Below, piece by piece: positions 5,308-5,962 of a DNA stretch of 5,962 bases; within the stretch, counting starts at the first letter, position 1; every line of letters starts with the position of its first letter. The notes below the pieces were generated by a model. That model ran no database searches, was not told where the DNA came from, and saw only the letters and a program-made list of their open reading frames with translations. Source of the DNA: Holophagaceae bacterium. Lineage in GTDB: Bacteria; Acidobacteriota; Holophagae; Holophagales; Holophagaceae. A program made the position numbers and the translations under genes. Location of the stretch: the NCBI GenBank assembly GCA_025353305.1, contig JANXQX010000083.1, positions 1 through 5,962 of the forward strand, written 5' to 3'.

Positions 5308-5588
5308 ATCTGTTGTCCGAAATGACGGTGGGATTGGAGCCGAGTTTGAGGCCACAAATTGTGACCTTAAACGCTGGGGACGCCTCCGAGGCCGCTCCAA
5401 CTCTCTGCTCAGCAATGAGTTTGCCTTCCGAAGATGGCTCATTAGGATTTGCTTGGTCACGAGTTGGTTTTCCCCTCGCCCATGGCAACTTGAAATCGCA
5501 ATTTGCGATTTCAAGTTGCCATGGGCCCTGCTGCGCCCGGCCCATGTCGGCGCCTTCGTGTTACTTGTGTGAATCAAGGAGATATAAC
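5308..5588. other. Non-coding or degenerate stretch
   Basis: About 280 bp without a convincing gene on either strand. Open frames exist on both strands, but they read through a palindrome in mirrored fashion (peptides with NLKSQ and FAISSCHG-type segments), lack ribosome binding sites and show no recognisable domain. Apart from the 49-bp palindrome I see no motif here. Confidence 0.5.
5478..5526. repeat. Perfect 49-bp palindrome (24-bp arms, 1-nt centre)
   Basis: The left arm 5478-5501 begins GCCCATGGCAACTT and the right arm 5503-5526 is its exact reverse complement. T5502 is the only unpaired base. Symmetry stops abruptly at both ends (C5477 against C5527). There is no T-run on either side, so it is not an ordinary intrinsic terminator. 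In single-stranded DNA or RNA it would form a long hairpin with almost no loop; in supercoiled DNA it could extrude as a cruciform. Function is unknown. Confidence 0.9.
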
Positions 5589-5590
5589 TT

Positions 5591-5616
5591 GACTTTAAGT
5601 CTATAGATTCAAAGTC
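5591..5616 (+). promoter_or_regulatory. C-box-like double operator upstream of the XRE regulator
   Basis: Two 11-bp elements, GACTTTAAGTC (5591-5601) and GATTCAAAGTC (5606-5616), are separated by TATA, giving a 15-bp pitch. Each follows the GACT-NNN-AGTC plan; the second has one deviation (GATT). This is the layout of C-boxes bound by controller proteins of restriction-modification systems such as C.PvuII, C.AhdI and C.Esp1396I, where the left site activates and the right site represses. A possible -10, CATTAT, lies at 5616-5621, and no good -35 is correctly spaced (TTGACT at 5589-5594 is 21 bp away), consistent with a promoter that needs an activator. Confidence 0.6.
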
Positions 5617-5645
5617 ATTATCGATTCAGCCTCGGGCAAGTGAAC

Positions 5646-5864
5646 ATGCCCCGAACTGCCCGAGAGGTTTTTGCCATCAACTTGCGGCAAGCGCGCCTGG
5701 CCAGAAACTGGTCCCAGATGGTTCTGGCCGACCATGCCGGGCTACATTTCACCTATGTGAGCTCAGTCGAATGTGGGAAACGGAACATTTCCATCGACGC
5801 TATGGAGCGTCTAGCCCGAGCCCTGGAGACTTCCTTGCCCGTCCTGCTTCAGGATCCAGAATAG
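5646..5864 (+). CDS. XRE-family regulator resembling restriction-modification controller (C) proteins
   Basis: A 72-residue single-domain DNA-binding protein. The five-helix XRE/Cro fold is clear: NLRQARLARNWSQ (12-24), helix 2 SQMVLADHAG, recognition helix HFTYVSSVECGKRN (34-47) and the closing ISIDAMERLARALETSLPVLL (48-68). The LHxTYVSxVExGxRNISxDxxxRLAxAL pattern and length match controller proteins of type II restriction-modification systems, which activate their own gene and then the restriction gene. GTG at 5640 is an alternative start two codons earlier. Neither has a strong Shine-Dalgarno site, in keeping with the short leaders or leaderless mRNAs reported for several C genes. The C-box-like operator ends 29 bp before the ATG. 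Cys43 replaces the more usual Arg in the VExG segment. No restriction or methyltransferase gene is seen in the 98 bp left, so the C-protein role is inferred; a general XRE repressor is the alternative. Confidence 0.85.
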   Translation: MPRTAREVFAINLRQARLARNWSQMVLADHAGLHFTYVSSVECGKRNISIDAMERLARALETSLPVLLQDPE

Positions 5865-5873
5865 GGTCCCAAA

Positions 5874-5895
5874 CCTCCTCGAATGCCGAGGGAGG
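5874..5895 (+). terminator. Bulged hairpin after the XRE gene
   Basis: CCTCCTCG and CGAGGGAGG form an 8-bp stem with one bulged G (5891) and a 5-nt loop, nine bases after the stop codon. The following bases (AATACCCC) contain no U-tract, so intrinsic termination is doubtful. The remaining sequence to the right edge shows no gene start that I can support. Confidence 0.3.
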
Positions 5896-5962
5896 AATAC
5901 CCCAGACCAACGCCTCTACTGTTTAGAAAAGAGTCCCAGCCCTTGTCCAAGTGGGCGCGGAG

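Noticed and set aside
5478..5526. Intrinsic terminator or hairpin telomere resolution site as a firm call for the palindrome
   Set aside because: There is no U-tract on either side for termination, and no telomere resolvase gene or other linear-plasmid sign in the window; left as an unexplained palindrome.
5239..5577. Overlapping open frames on both strands in 5156-5606
   Set aside because: They mirror each other through the 49-bp palindrome, have no ribosome binding site and match no domain.

Overview
The window reads as the replication and partition core of a plasmid (or a plasmid-like integrated element) from a GC-rich bacterium. Coding regions are GC-rich. The Shine-Dalgarno sites (GGAG, AGGAG, GAGGA) are ordinary bacterial ones. 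The initiator looks like the RepA family with the RepA_C domain, which is best known from Gram-negative plasmids. I cannot name the host; Pseudomonadota or Acidobacteriota would both fit, and this is a weak inference.

The left and central part (1-4649) lies entirely on the minus strand. Read in that direction it holds parA (ParA-type partition ATPase, 4649-3960), then 9 bp later a 241-residue protein with two apparent ribbon-helix-helix units that is probably the ParA partner. Next comes a non-coding origin region of about 600 bp (3224-2617), then the replication initiator repA (ending at 1360), and then a winged-helix protein of at least 405 residues (1215 to the left edge, incomplete). The origin contains nine copies of a 17-bp iteron, TGTTCC-NNN-AAGTCCGG, in two opposed arrays. 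Four copies face one way next to repA. Five face the other way inside a tandem repeat of about 139 bp. A short AT-rich palindrome sits between the arrays. An inverted pair of half-iterons lies just before the first possible repA start codon and looks like an autorepression operator.

The right part (4650-5962) is different. An AT-rich intergenic region (4650-5058) carries several inverted repeats and a 48-nt stretch without G, and probably holds the par promoter and centromere. It is followed on the plus strand by a small zinc-ribbon protein (5059-5289) and a stretch with no convincing gene that contains a perfect 49-bp palindrome. Last is a 72-residue XRE-type regulator (5646-5864). This regulator resembles the controller (C) proteins of restriction-modification systems, and its upstream region carries two GACT-NNN-AGTC-type boxes at the spacing typical of C-boxes. 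No restriction or modification gene is visible before the window ends.

How the genes work together (inference): RepA binds the iterons to start replication and the inverted half-sites to limit its own synthesis. ParA and its ribbon-helix-helix partner segregate copies. The winged-helix protein may be an accessory replication or regulatory factor. The C-like regulator could be the first gene of a cargo or addiction module beyond the right edge.
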